A stretch of DNA of 64,000 bases from Blautia coccoides (GCF_034355335.1 NZ_CP136422.1:4622501-4686500); one strand, 5' to 3'; shown: positions 42,551 to 52,766, counted from the stretch's first letter. Made by a program: numbers and translations. The notes: generated by a model not told the origin, from the sequence alone.

Positions 42551-43945
42551 TCATGTGGGGGCAATCCCGCGTTCCTTCTCTTTGTCCTTCTCCCTTTCTT
42601 CCTTGAAAAAAGCTTTCGTCTCTGCGATCACCACAGAACTCAGCCCCAGAAGTCCGATAAGATTTGGAAAAGCCATACAGGCATTGGTGATATCCGCCAG
42701 AAGCCAGATAGGTTTCAGGGATAAAAACGGAGCCACCGCGATACACGCAATATAAACCATTTTATAAGGAAGTATGTATTTCACGCTGTTGAACAGGTAT
42801 ACCAGACAGCGCTCCCCGTAATAACACCAGCCGATGATGGTGGTAAAGGAGAAAAAAATAAGACCGATGGTGACCATGTACATCCCGATATCCCCCGGAA
42901 GGCTGGCATTAAAGGCCGCGTTTGAAAGCAGGCCCCCGTCCAGCTCTGATGTCTCCAACAGACCGGAAGTGATCACCACAATACCTGTCATGGTACAGAT
43001 AATGATCGTGGTAAAGAACACACTTGTCATGGAAATAAGTCCCTGGCGCACACAGGATTTCGTCTTTGCCGCCGCCACAACAATGGGGGAGCTTCCAAGA
43101 CCTGCCTCATTGGTGTAAATGCCCCTTGCAAATCCTGTTCGCATGGCAGTCATCACAGAGATCATAATGGTTCCGCCGGCGCCGCCCAGTACAGCATGAG
43201 GTGTAAAAGCCGATTCAAAGATAACTGCAAAGGCCTGCGGAATCGCGGAGGCATTCACAAAAAGTACCGCGAATGACCCTATCACGTAAGCAGCCGCCAT
43301 AACCGGAACCACCAGCTCCGCCACACGGGAGATTGATTTTAGTCCTCCCAGGACAACCGCAGCCACTGCTATAGTCACCACAACCCCTATAGCTGCAACT
43401 GGAAGATGGAAAGCCTCACTTGCGGACTCTGTGATGGCATTTACCTGAGGAAAGGTTCCGCAGCCCAGAAGGGCTGTAATGATACCAAAAAAGGCAAACA
43501 TCTTCGCAAGCCAGATCCATCTCTTTCCCATACCATTTTGGATATAATACATAGGGCCGCCGGCTATCTGGCCGTTTTCATCAACTGTGCGGTATTTTAC
43601 CGCCAGAAGACCTTCGGCGTATTTTGTAGCCATCCCCACAAAGGCGGAGACCCACATCCAGAAAAGCGCACCCGGGCCACCCACCCGCAGCGCAGTGGCA
43701 ACACCCACAATACTGCCGGTTCCAATGGTGGCCGCCAACGCAGTACAGAGGGAGCCAAATGCGGAGACATCTCCTTCGCCCTCCTCTTTTTCAAAAATAT
43801 ACCGCAGCGCTCTCGGAAGATGCACAACCTGCAGACATTTCAGTCTTAACGTAAAATATAAACCTGTCCCGATCAATAAAATCATAGTAGGCGGTCCCCA
43901 GACGACTGCCTGTACTTTTTCCAGCAAATGCAGAATACTATCCAT
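42551..43945 (-). CDS. AGCS family sodium:alanine symporter
   Basis: A 464-residue symporter with about eleven membrane segments. Family marks: GPPTMILLIGTGLYFTLRLK at the start, ALAATIGTGSIVGVATA, GGPGALFWMWVSAFVGMATKYAE and AMRTGFARGIYTNEAGLGSSPIV. It imports alanine or glycine with Na+. The ATG follows GGAGG. It lies downstream of alanine dehydrogenase on the same strand with a terminator-like hairpin between them, so uptake and oxidation of alanine are linked but can be expressed unequally. Confidence 0.94.
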   Translation of the reverse strand: MDSILHLLEKVQAVVWGPPTMILLIGTGLYFTLRLKCLQVVHLPRALRYIFEKEEGEGDVSAFGSLCTALAATIGTGSIVGVATALRVGGPGALFWMWVSAFVGMATKYAEGLLAVKYRTVDENGQIAGGPMYYIQNGMGKRWIWLAKMFAFFGIITALLGCGTFPQVNAITESASEAFHLPVAAIGVVVTIAVAAVVLGGLKSISRVAELVVPVMAAAYVIGSFAVLFVNASAIPQAFAVIFESAFTPHAVLGGAGGTIMISVMTAMRTGFARGIYTNEAGLGSSPIVVAAAKTKSCVRQGLISMTSVFFTTIIICTMTGIVVITSGLLETSELDGGLLSNAAFNASLPGDIGMYMVTIGLIFFSFTTIIGWCYYGERCLVYLFNSVKYILPYKMVYIACIAVAPFLSLKPIWLLADITNACMAFPNLIGLLGLSSVVIAETKAFFKEEREKDKEKERGIAPT

Positions 43946-43975
43946 AAATCTACCTCCAATCGTATATCCAGTGAT

Positions 43976-44033
43976 AAAAAGAGCGCGGCAAAGGTACGAA
44001 AACCGACATCTGTCTTTAACCTATTGCCGCGCT
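43976..44033 (-). terminator. Terminator or attenuator between ald and the alanine symporter gene
   Basis: AGCGCGGCAA (43982-43991) pairs with TTGCCGCGCT (44024-44033) across a long loop; on the minus strand TTTTT follows at 43980-43976. It may let only part of ald transcription reach the symporter. Confidence 0.75.
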
Positions 44034-44064
44034 GTAAATACTTTATGTAATATAAGTGATAGTA

Positions 44065-45177
44065 TCAGAACAAGGTTGTAACATCTGTATTTTCCATATT
44101 ATAACTTAACGATACATTTTTGCATGTACTGAATCCATTATACGTATTAATAGCAGAATACACAACGTTATTTTCTTTGCATGCTGTCTCAAGGCCCTTC
44201 TGTGCAATCTCAAGACCGTATTTTAAAGTTGCATTGGTCAGGGCGATGGTGGAGGTCCTTGGTACCGCACCCGGCATATTTCCCACACAATAGTGCACAA
44301 CACCGTCTACAACAAAAGTCGGATCATCGTGATAAGTCACTTTTGTCGTCTCACAGCATCCGCCCTGGTCCACGGCAACGTCCACGATCACACTTCCCGG
44401 TCTCATTTTCTTCAGGTATGCCTTCTTCATAATCTTGGGGGCTGCCTTTCCCGGGATCAGCACAGAACCGATGACCAAGTCCGCATTAGCCACTGCATTC
44501 TCAATGGCAGCGTCTGTGCTGTACAGTGTCTGGATCCTGGCACCAAAAATGTCATCCAGATACGCAAGCCGGCTCAGGCTGATATCTGTGATCGTCACAT
44601 TCGCTCCCATTCCCACAGCAATTTTACAGGCATTGGTACCAACGTTGCCGCCTCCCAAAATGACAACATTGGCCTTTGGCGTGCCAGGTACGCCGGAGAG
44701 CAGAACTCCGGAACCGCCGAAAGGTTTCTCCAGATATTTTGCGCCTTCCTGAATACTCAGGCGTCCTGCTATCTGGCTCATAGGTGCCAGCAGTGGCAGA
44801 CTGCCGTTTCTCTCGATCAGGGTTTCATATGCAACACCCTTTACTTTTGATGTCAGCAGAGCATCCGTAAGGGGGCGGTCAGCAGCAAGATGCAGGTATG
44901 TGTAAAGGATCAGCCCCTCGCGGAAATATTTGTACTCCTCTTCCAGCGGCTCTTTTACTTTTATCATCATTTCTGATCTATCCCAGACTTCTTTCGCAGA
45001 GTCAAGGATCACGGCCCCTGCTTTTTCATACTCATCTGTGGTAAAACCAGAGCCAATACCCGCGTCTTTTTCAATATAAACTTCATGGTCGGCATTGACA
45101 TAGGAGACAACATTATCCGGGGTTAAACCCACACGATACTCATTGTTTTTGATTTCCTTCACGCATCCTACTCTCAT
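44065..45177 (-). CDS. ald: Alanine dehydrogenase
   Basis: A 370-residue NAD-dependent enzyme that interconverts alanine and pyruvate plus ammonia. Substrate-binding residues are visible in NEYRVGLTP (Arg), MMIKVKEPL (Lys) and YTYLHLAAD (His); the NAD fold in VVILGGGNVGTNA; and the catalytic Asp in VDVAVDQGGCCE. ATG 45177 sits seven bases after AGGAGGAT; the ATG at 45183 would be too close. With the symporter and the RpiR gene it forms an alanine-use module. Confidence 0.96.
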   Translation of the reverse strand: MRVGCVKEIKNNEYRVGLTPDNVVSYVNADHEVYIEKDAGIGSGFTTDEYEKAGAVILDSAKEVWDRSEMMIKVKEPLEEEYKYFREGLILYTYLHLAADRPLTDALLTSKVKGVAYETLIERNGSLPLLAPMSQIAGRLSIQEGAKYLEKPFGGSGVLLSGVPGTPKANVVILGGGNVGTNACKIAVGMGANVTITDISLSRLAYLDDIFGARIQTLYSTDAAIENAVANADLVIGSVLIPGKAAPKIMKKAYLKKMRPGSVIVDVAVDQGGCCETTKVTYHDDPTFVVDGVVHYCVGNMPGAVPRTSTIALTNATLKYGLEIAQKGLETACKENNVVYSAINTYNGFSTCKNVSLSYNMENTDVTTLF

Positions 45178-45510
45178 AATCATATCCTCCTGATATTTTT
45201 TGTTCCGCTTATTATGGAAACATCCCAGGCCGCGGAATAACTGGGTGATTTATTTATTTCAAAACCGTCTGGTTATGAAATTCCAAAGAGATACACTTAT
45301 GAAATACTATGATGTAATTACTGAAATAAGTAACCGTGCTGCCGATACATTTATGAATAATATTTTTCATTATTAAAATAAAAAGATTTATTTTCTTCAT
45401 TTCTTCTATGGCTTTACTTTAACACACATCAAGTATTTGTGCAATAAGACAGATTCACAAAAAATAATACAGTTTTTTTAGTTAAATTGTCCATTCTAAT
45501 TTTTATAATA

Positions 45511-45530
45511 TATGTTACAATTTTAACATA
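45511..45530. promoter_or_regulatory. Perfect inverted repeat in the ald/rpiR divergent region
   Basis: TATGTTA (45511-45517) and TAACATA (45524-45530) flank CAATTT, just downstream of a TATAAT box at 45504-45509 reading toward the regulator gene. It is a likely operator for the RpiR protein (inference). The remaining 400-bp divergent gap is AT-rich without a gene. Confidence 0.55.
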
Positions 45531-45612
45531 CACAAAGGAAGCCCGTAATTTTCTGAAAAATCTGATTATTTAACAAAATCCCTTGGGAAAGGGATGTAAT
45601 TGGGGGAATTGC

Positions 45613-46470
45613 ATGAATGAAATAAAAGAATTACTCAAAAGTACCAAGCTTACAAAGACAGGCAAGGTTATTGCAGAATTTATCATAGATAACGTAGAGG
45701 AGGCCTGTTTTATGACCTCCACTGATATTGCCATGAAGCTTAATGTCAGTGAATCTTCTGTCATCCGCTTTTCCAGGGCACTGGGGTTTTCCGGTTTCAT
45801 GGATTTTCAGCGGAATCTGCGGAACAGCTACAAAGACAAGGTCTACAGCATGTCCAGCAATATCACCGTTCCCTATGAGCGGCTGAAAATGAGTATGGAG
45901 CGTGGGGAGGCCAATTTTATGGAAGAATTCCTGGTAAACACAGAGGCTAACATTTCCTCTGTGTTGAAAAACAACTCCAGAGAAACCTTTGACAGAGCTG
46001 CTGATCTGATCATCAAAAGCCGGAAAAAATTCGTCATTGCTTCAAGAGCCAACTCCGGTGTGGGGGCCTATACTTATTTTCTCTTAAAGCACATGCTGCC
46101 GGATGTATATCCTACCAATGATTCCAATGCCAATGTCATTGACCATTTAAGTGACATCGGAAAAGAGGACTGTGTCATTGTCTACAGCTTTCCCAGATAT
46201 TCCAAACTGGACAAAATGGCTGTCCAGATGGCAGAGGACGCCGGCGCAGGCATTGTGGTCATCACGGACAAGCAAAGCGCGCTGCTGGCTCAATACGCAG
46301 ATATTGTCTTCACTGTAGGCCTCAACAGCAGTACCTTTTTTAACTCTTATGTGGGTGTGGAATTCCTTGCGGAGATGTTGTGTGCTGACATCAACAACAA
46401 AATCGGATGTTCCAATGAGGATAAGCTTAAGAATATTGATAAATACATCAATGAACTTCAAGTGTATTAA
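45613..46470 (+). CDS. MurR/RpiR family regulator
   Basis: A 285-residue regulator with an N-terminal HTH_6 domain (MTSTDIAMKLNVSESSVIRFSRALGFSGFMDFQ) and a C-terminal SIS sugar-phosphate-binding domain (KKFVIASRANSGVGAYTYFLL ... DCVIVYSFPRYSKLD). The ATG at 45613 has GGGGGAATT upstream; an in-frame start at 45583 is less well placed. It is divergent from alanine dehydrogenase. RpiR regulators usually respond to sugar phosphates, so control of the alanine genes is suggested by position only. A strong terminator follows. Confidence 0.9.
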   Translation: MNEIKELLKSTKLTKTGKVIAEFIIDNVEEACFMTSTDIAMKLNVSESSVIRFSRALGFSGFMDFQRNLRNSYKDKVYSMSSNITVPYERLKMSMERGEANFMEEFLVNTEANISSVLKNNSRETFDRAADLIIKSRKKFVIASRANSGVGAYTYFLLKHMLPDVYPTNDSNANVIDHLSDIGKEDCVIVYSFPRYSKLDKMAVQMAEDAGAGIVVITDKQSALLAQYADIVFTVGLNSSTFFNSYVGVEFLAEMLCADINNKIGCSNEDKLKNIDKYINELQVY

Positions 46471-46512
46471 AAGTTTGCTTGTTCTGCTGTCTGCCCAAGA
46501 AAAAGACTCGCA

Positions 46513-46553
46513 AAAAAGTGGGAATACCATTTCCGGTATTTTCCCACTTTTTA
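46513..46553. terminator. Bidirectional terminator between rpiR gene and kinase pseudogene
   Basis: AAAAAGTGGGAATACC pairs with GGTATTTTCCCACTTTTT around 46513-46553, with T-runs on both strands. Confidence 0.85.
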
Positions 46554-46565
46554 TTTATAATACTT

Positions 46566-48383
46566 TTATGAAATCCTGCTGCCTCTTAAAATCTCCGTCA
46601 GTTTCTGATAGAGCAGATCCTGGTCAATGGGTTTTGCCAGATGTCCGTCCATGCCTGCCCTGGCTGCCCGCACTACATCCTCACGGAAAGCGTCTGCAGT
46701 CATGGCAATAATGGGAATGGTTCCTGCCCTTGGATGTGAAGATTTCCGTATCAGCTCCGTGGCCTCATATCCGTCCATCACCGGCATCTGCACATCCATA
46801 AGGTTCAGATTATAGCGGTCTCCGTTCTTCATAAACTTATCCACCGTCTCTTTTCCGTCCTCCGCATAATCCACTGTGATATTGGTCATTTTCAGCAGCT
46901 CCATGGCAATTTCCCTGTTGATCTCATTGTCCTCCACTACCAGGACACAGTTTCCCTTCAGATTTGGTCTGTGTATGTCAGAATTTTCTCCCGGTATTAT
47001 GACCGCCTTCTCAATCCCGGTGACGGACAACAGGGTATTATAAAGCGTGGAGGCAAAAATAGGCTTTGCAAGAAAGGCATTTGCCCCCGCCTCCCGTGCT
47101 CTGGATCAATGGCGCTCCAGTCATAGGCAGTGATAATGATGATCAGCGTATCCGGTCCTACCAGGTCACGTATACGGCGGGTCGCCTGTATGCCGTCCAT
47201 ATCCGGCATTTTCCAGTCAATAATGCAGACATCGTAGTCTTCCCCAACCTCATGCGCTTTCCTTACCTTCTCAACACACTGCCCTCCCGTCATCACCCAG
47301 TCAGCCCGGATACCCATTTTTTCAAGAAGAAGGGACGCGTGGATACAGCTGTCACGGTCGTCATCGGAAATAAGCACCTTCAGAGATTCCAAAACAGGCT
47401 GTTACTGCACCTGTGGGGCACCGTCTGACACAGACAGGTCAAAATCCAGCTCCACAATAAACGTACTCCCTTTTTCCAGTTCACTTTTGACTGAGATGAT
47501 ACCGCCCATCAGAGTCACCAGATTCTTAGTGATGGGCATTCCCAGCCCTGTTCCGCCAAATTTTCTTCCCACAGCCGCACTTTCCTGTTCAAAGGGATTA
47601 AATATGCGCTCCATAAACTCCTCACTCATACCGATCCCCGTATCACTCACTGTAAAACGAAGGCGGACCCTTCTGTCCGTGCGCTGGAGCTGACGGATCT
47701 CCAGAAGAACACTCCCGTTCTCCGGCGTAAATTTCAGGGCATTGGATAGGAGATTCAGCAGCACCTGATTCAGCCTCATGGAATCTCCTATGAGCAGAGT
47801 ATCGGTAACGCCGGAAAGCGGCACTGTAAAATTAAGTCCTTTTGCCACAGCCTGAGGATAAATAATGGAGGTGACAGACTCGATCACCTTTTCCAGGCAG
47901 TCCGCCACCCTTTTTCTGTCATCAATGTAAGCTGCCGCAATGGTTGTCATACCGATAATGGCATTCATAGGCGTACGGATCTCATGGCTCATCCTGGAAA
48001 GGAAGTCCGCCTTTGCCCGATTGGCATGTTACGCCACCGACAGAGCGTCTTTCAAGGCTTCGGTCTGCTCTGTCAGCCGCTTCTGCATCTTCCGCAGTTC
48101 TGTCACGTCTGTTATATCTATAAAAATAGCAAGATAAACAGGACAGCCATTCTGCCGGTCCACACAGGTTGCATTGATCTGCAGCCACAGTGTCTTGCCA
48201 AACCGGCTCTTTACGCGCATAACAAAATGAACCGGTTCACCGGCCAGCAGACTTTGAGAAACAACAGTCTGCTTCGTAAAATGGCAAAAGCCCTTTTACA
48301 GAAGTGACATTTTCAAAAGGTATTGACACCAAACTGTAATCCTCACGTTCCTCACTATCCCTGTATCGTACACTGTCCGAAGC
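46566..48383 (-). pseudogene. Hybrid sensor histidine kinase with two receiver domains, decayed
   Basis: Read on the minus strand the locus encodes a PAS-like tail (FGKTLWLQINATC, FIDITDVTELRKMQKRL), a histidine kinase core (SRMSHEIRTPMNAIIGM, VSDTGIGMSEEF, FGGTGLGMPITKN), and two receiver domains (VLISDDDRDS ... CIIDWKMPDMDG; VLVVEDNEINREIAMELL ... MDVQMPVMDGYEA). A TAA at 48031-48029 replaces a codon just before HANRAKADFLSRM; a second TAA at 47404-47402 lies between kinase and first receiver, frame unchanged; a one-base deletion near 47104 shifts the frame inside the first receiver. Upstream of 48220 at least one more frame change is needed, and the N-terminus is missing. It cannot make a full kinase. 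Confidence 0.88.
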
Positions 48384-48989
48384 TCAAACTCCGCGCAGAA
48401 ACTGACTGCAGTATGTTTTTATCTCCTCCACACATTTCTCCAGATTTTCATTGGTAAATCTCACTTTTATTCCGAGAGCAGTAAGGTTACTCTCAGAAAA
48501 GTCTTTTTCATCGGCCAGATACCGCCTGCATATCTCATCGATATGAGGTTCCCTCTGCATTTTTTCTCTGTCAAGTGCTCTCTGAAGACGTTCCGCGCCG
48601 CTGATTTCCAAATACAGAGGCACCATATTGCCGCTGCCATAATACCTCAGCATCTTCTCATATGATTCAAGGGTTCCTATCATTAAATAACTGCTTTTTT
48701 CCAAATCAATCTGTCCGTCATCAATTGTAAAATAGTACCAGGGACCCAACATTGTTTCATAGACACGGCTTTCTATCAAGTGTATATCATTCTCACATTG
48801 TTTATAAAACGGTATATTGCGAAAATGATATGTAACCCCATCTATCTCTCCGGTACGTATTGGTCGTGTTGTGTATATAACGACAGGTTTTAAGCATAGC
48901 GAGGCATCCTGGAGCAGCCGGTCATAAACCGTATCTTTTCCCGATGCGCTCTTTCCTAACAAATAAAATATTTTTCCTTTACTGTTCAC
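48384..48989 (-). CDS. Guanylate kinase-like P-loop protein
   Basis: A protein of about 201 residues of the guanylate kinase fold: IFYLLGKSASGKDTVYDRLL is the P-loop, VIYTTRPIRTGEIDGVTYHF corresponds to the GMP-binding region (TTRPxRxGExDGxxYxF), and later helices follow. The GTG at 48989 is the best start because AAGGAG lies six bases ahead. The housekeeping gmk is normally elsewhere; variants like this one occur at the end of surface-polysaccharide operons, where their target is unknown. It follows the O-antigen ligase gene by 42 bp in the same direction. Confidence 0.8.
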   Translation of the reverse strand: MNSKGKIFYLLGKSASGKDTVYDRLLQDASLCLKPVVIYTTRPIRTGEIDGVTYHFRNIPFYKQCENDIHLIESRVYETMLGPWYYFTIDDGQIDLEKSSYLMIGTLESYEKMLRYYGSGNMVPLYLEISGAERLQRALDREKMQREPHIDEICRRYLADEKDFSESNLTALGIKVRFTNENLEKCVEEIKTYCSQFLRGV

Positions 48990-49031
48990 TGTCTGCTCCT
49001 TCCGACACAGGAAATCGCGATTCAAAACCAA

Positions 49032-50333
49032 TCAGCCCATCCCTTTTTTTCTTCTGATTTTCCTGTATGCATTATTAATGATAATACAGGAAAAAATGTA
49101 TACCGAAAAAAACATCACATCATAAAACGGATCCTCTATAAACCCATAGATCATGGTAAAAAGCTGGACAAATACTGCAAAAAACACAATCCACTGTATA
49201 GCATCCTCTCTTGTTCTCCTCACCGTCATCCGTCCTACAAATACTGCTCTGCGGACCATCACCAGGATAGGTATCATCATCAAAGTAAATCCCGTGATTC
49301 CTGTTTCACACAAAAACTGGAGATAATCCAAATTTACTTCATGGGTTTTTGGATGTCCAAAGACACTTACTGACAGATCCGCAAAATGCCTCCATCCGAC
49401 TCCCCAGAAAATATTCCTGTGCCACAACAGAAGCGCCTCACCATAGAGGACACTTCTTCCGGAATCAAACTGTTCTCCCGATGAAAAATTCTGAAAAAAA
49501 ACCGCAAATCTATAGACCAGTGCATTATTGGGATGGGTGCTTATATAAAATCCCATCACTAAAAGCACCAGAAAAATGCCAAGAAACATTTTCCCGGCTT
49601 TGAGCCATTGTTTTTTTGAGCCGAATAATAAAAGCAATACTAAGATGCATGATATCAACAGGCAGGCCATAATCCCTTTTTTTCCGGTCAGAAGCAATGC
49701 CGCCATCATAACACCTGCTGCTATATAATTTCGTCTCTGTCCAAACCGTTTTCCCCGCTTCTTTCTTTGCAGAATCCCCCACAAGAGAATCGCAACAATT
49801 CCAAAGCTGATCGCCCCTGCAGTTTCATGAGGCCTGTAATTCACTCCAAAGTAATATCCTCTTGAATAATATGTTTTTGCAATATCTAATGCACCTGCTG
49901 ATAAGAAACGGTAATAGATAGAATTAAAACTGTCTTTTAACAGAAACTGCAATACTACAAACACGGCATTCAGTTCTCCTATTAATACAATACACTTAAT
50001 TCCATGTGACAATTCCCAGAGACCGCACTGCATTAACATGGCCTGTAAAATCAGCAGTGCCACTATCACACTCTGATATACCTGCCGAAGAGATGCTCCG
50101 TTGATAAACAAGCTTAACAAAATACCCGCCAGATAACAGACCAGTATAAGAGAATATTTTTCTATCCTTATTTTCGGGAAACCAAGAAGAATCACACCGG
50201 CTGAGAGAATGGTTAAAATAAGAACGTTGCTGTCCACTATTCCGTCAAAAAACCACATGGAACATGTCACCAACAAAATGAGAATGACTGACACCTGCAT
50301 TTTATCAAATTTTAATATCAACTTTTTCTTCAT
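49032..50333 (-). CDS. O-antigen ligase/polymerase family membrane protein
   Basis: A protein of about 433 residues and eleven or twelve membrane segments. The central loop shows YYSRGYYFGVNYRPHETAGAISFGI, and a large external loop carries SGRSVLYGEALLLWHRNIFWGVGW with HEVNLDYLQFLCETGITG, the Wzy_C (O-antigen ligase) signature with its conserved His. It would polymerise an undecaprenyl-linked unit or transfer it to an acceptor on the outer face of the membrane. The ATG at 50333 is four bases after the flippase stop, implying translational coupling. Confidence 0.85.
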   Translation of the reverse strand: MKKKLILKFDKMQVSVILILLVTCSMWFFDGIVDSNVLILTILSAGVILLGFPKIRIEKYSLILVCYLAGILLSLFINGASLRQVYQSVIVALLILQAMLMQCGLWELSHGIKCIVLIGELNAVFVVLQFLLKDSFNSIYYRFLSAGALDIAKTYYSRGYYFGVNYRPHETAGAISFGIVAILLWGILQRKKRGKRFGQRRNYIAAGVMMAALLLTGKKGIMACLLISCILVLLLLFGSKKQWLKAGKMFLGIFLVLLVMGFYISTHPNNALVYRFAVFFQNFSSGEQFDSGRSVLYGEALLLWHRNIFWGVGWRHFADLSVSVFGHPKTHEVNLDYLQFLCETGITGFTLMMIPILVMVRRAVFVGRMTVRRTREDAIQWIVFFAVFVQLFTMIYGFIEDPFYDVMFFSVYIFSCIIINNAYRKIRRKKGMG

Positions 50334-50337
50334 ATTG

Positions 50338-51870
50338 TCACCGATACAGACCTGCACTTCCCAATATTCTCCTTACCTTCATTACGGTTGCACCCATAGC
50401 AGAATTTCTGTAATTAAACAGCGGGAATATCACATTTGGTATAATACAGCATAGGATGCCTCTTAAAATCAACTGTATATAGCTTCCTCCCTTCACAAAA
50501 CTGCATGCCGCATACGTAGCTGCGCAGGCAGTAACTGCAGTTCCCAGATATTTCAATGAAACAGCTGCGTATTCCTTGATCTTAACCCCAAATAAGTATT
50601 TATGGAGCACCAGTCCTGACCATGGCACAGATATGAGCAAACTAAATATAGTTGAGAGAATAACCCCGTAAACTCCAATGATCTTAACTGATGCAATATT
50701 GAATACCAGGTTTACGGACATAACCACATATGGTCTGAACCGGTCCTTCCACCAAAGCCCAGCCGCATCTTTATAAGTAAGAACTATCTTCTCACTCTGA
50801 TAAATATAAAAATAAACAGCAAACAATACAACTACAGCATTGGGAAACATAAGAGACTCCCCAACCCAAATCTTCATAAACGGCTGCATCAAACACATAA
50901 TACACGCAGAACACCAGGTGATCACCCAGGCATTGATAAAGGACAGGATTTGAAAGTCACGGTAATTCTTTTCCATGGTCTCTGTCTCTATGCTGTTGCC
51001 AAGCCCGGCAGTCAGGGAATTATAGATAACAAGCATGAAACCGGTCACAGCATTGAATACATAATAGTAATTATCATACATGGCGACCATGGACAGCCCG
51101 ATAAACATAGACAATACAAGATTGTCTGATGAATTCAGTACAATATCACTTAATTTGCCGCCTATCAGTGCAAGCACATTCCGCTTTATATTGTTCTTTG
51201 TTTCCTTTGATACGCTTCCTCTGCACGAATACTGTGGATAAATCCTGTCCACAATAATGCTGTTTGCAAAATTTGTGGCAATGGTAAAGAGCGGCAGCAT
51301 CAAAATATACCAATAATAGTTTTTAAGAGCAAATAAAAGAGCAGTCTGGCTGAGGTACATGATCATCCGCGCGATCATTGCGCGCTTACTGATGATATCA
51401 TTCCTTTGGAATGCCATTAAAATCGACTGCTTATATCCAAACAAATAATAGCTTATCACTGTATTAAACAGATATATCAGATACAAAATATATAAATTCA
51501 CATCTGAGGGATGAGATCCCTTCACAAGATATCCAACAAAAGGAAATAACAGAAGACCTGCTGACAATATGATGGTACCGATAATTCTGTACAACTGTTT
51601 GTATAAATTTAATAAGGCACAGATTGATTCCGTGTCATCCTCTGCAATGGGCTTATACATAGCATAGACCATTGCATTTCCCACACCTAATTCCGCCAAG
51701 GATAAAAAACTCAGCAAGGATGTAAACAAACTGTTCAGTCCCAAATATTCCACGCCGAGAACATACAATAAAATTGTGCGCATTGCAAAAGGACACAGCG
51801 TTGCAACCATACGGTACATGATCCCAAAAAATATATTCCTCGTGGCGTTTTTTGTCCTTTGTATTTTCAC
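50338..51870 (-). CDS. Polysaccharide flippase (Wzx/MATE-like)
   Basis: A protein of about 510 residues with twelve to fourteen membrane segments, of the MOP superfamily: ATRNIFFGIMYRMVATLCPFAMRTILLYVLG at the N-terminus, the LGLNSLFTSLLSFLSLAELGVG segment, and long hydrophobic repeats. It should flip a lipid-linked saccharide to the outside. A GTG at 51870 behind AAGGAGGAG is the start. It lies directly after the fumarase alpha-subunit gene and before the ligase gene. Confidence 0.88.
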   Translation of the reverse strand: MKIQRTKNATRNIFFGIMYRMVATLCPFAMRTILLYVLGVEYLGLNSLFTSLLSFLSLAELGVGNAMVYAMYKPIAEDDTESICALLNLYKQLYRIIGTIILSAGLLLFPFVGYLVKGSHPSDVNLYILYLIYLFNTVISYYLFGYKQSILMAFQRNDIISKRAMIARMIMYLSQTALLFALKNYYWYILMLPLFTIATNFANSIIVDRIYPQYSCRGSVSKETKNNIKRNVLALIGGKLSDIVLNSSDNLVLSMFIGLSMVAMYDNYYYVFNAVTGFMLVIYNSLTAGLGNSIETETMEKNYRDFQILSFINAWVITWCSACIMCLMQPFMKIWVGESLMFPNAVVVLFAVYFYIYQSEKIVLTYKDAAGLWWKDRFRPYVVMSVNLVFNIASVKIIGVYGVILSTIFSLLISVPWSGLVLHKYLFGVKIKEYAAVSLKYLGTAVTACAATYAACSFVKGGSYIQLILRGILCCIIPNVIFPLFNYRNSAMGATVMKVRRILGSAGLYR

Positions 51871-51895
51871 ACCGCTCCTCCTTTCTGTAACAATT

Positions 51896-52750
51896 TCAGA
51901 GTTCCACCGAAGCTCTTCTCGGTTCAAAGCAGCAGCACGGCCTCAGGCAGACCACTCTCACTCCGCTGGCTCTCTGTGGACCCACCTTCATAAAAGTGGC
52001 CAATACTGTTGTGCTGCCGCCAAATCCCATAGGTCCGGTACCGGCCTGATTTACCCTCTCTGTGATCTCTCTCTCCATATGGCTTTGTCTGTCATAGGTT
52101 CCATCAACAAGCGCCTGCAGCATCATAGATGAGGCCTCATAGTGTGAGCGTCCCACTCCAACTGCAAGCGTACATGGCGTGCAGCCCAGCAACACAGCGG
52201 CATCTGCTGCCCATGAAACGATCTCATCCAGCACAGTCTGCACACTGTGTCTATGAAATATCCGGTAAGTCTTTCCCCTGATCGCAGGCCCCCCGCCGAA
52301 CATCAGCACATGCAGCCTGACCGTATCCTCCTCTGTACTTCTTATCAGTATGGGGGACGCCTCAAGAGCACCCGGGTCCTCATCCATGCCAAGGGACTGG
52401 TCTATCCTGTGATAAGCATCACCTTTAACTGCCATGGGGCGACCCGGCAGTTTTCTCAGTCCCTGCCGTATTCCCTCCCTAATGGATTCCAACATTTGTC
52501 CCGTAACCGCTTCCCGGCGCCCTGCCTCTAAAAGCAGATGGGGAATTCCGGTATCGTCACAAAGTGGACTGCTGTTTTTTTCAGCCGCCAGCGCGTTTTT
52601 CAAAATAATCTCCAAGGCCCACTTTGCCCTCTCATTCTTTTCTGCTGCAATCGCTCTTTCATAGGCTTCCTTTTTATCCGGAAGAAATACGGAACCTGCA
52701 CGTACAAGGGTTTCACTGACTTTATTCACAATTGTTTCATCGTAATTCAT
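51896..52750 (-). CDS. Class I fumarase/tartrate dehydratase alpha subunit
   Basis: A 284-residue Fe-S hydro-lyase subunit. Iron-sulfur Cys candidates lie in SPLCDDTGIPHLL, LLGCTPCTLAVGVGRSHYEAS and the C-terminal VRVVCLRPCCCFEPRRASVEL; MGFGGSTTVLATFMKVGPQ is also typical. The family hydrates fumarate, mesaconate or dehydrates tartrate; the substrate here is unknown. The beta subunit gene is 16 bp upstream in the same operon. Finding it inside a glycan cluster is unusual. Confidence 0.88.
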   Translation of the reverse strand: MNYDETIVNKVSETLVRAGSVFLPDKKEAYERAIAAEKNERAKWALEIILKNALAAEKNSSPLCDDTGIPHLLLEAGRREAVTGQMLESIREGIRQGLRKLPGRPMAVKGDAYHRIDQSLGMDEDPGALEASPILIRSTEEDTVRLHVLMFGGGPAIRGKTYRIFHRHSVQTVLDEIVSWAADAAVLLGCTPCTLAVGVGRSHYEASSMMLQALVDGTYDRQSHMEREITERVNQAGTGPMGFGGSTTVLATFMKVGPQRASGVRVVCLRPCCCFEPRRASVEL

Positions 52751-52766
52751 AATGCCTTTTCCTCCC

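Noticed and set aside
47402..48031. Hybrid kinase stops as genuine gene boundaries of separate proteins
   Set aside because: The frame is identical on both sides of each TAA, conserved sequence continues without a gap, and no ribosome sites or starts suit separate genes.
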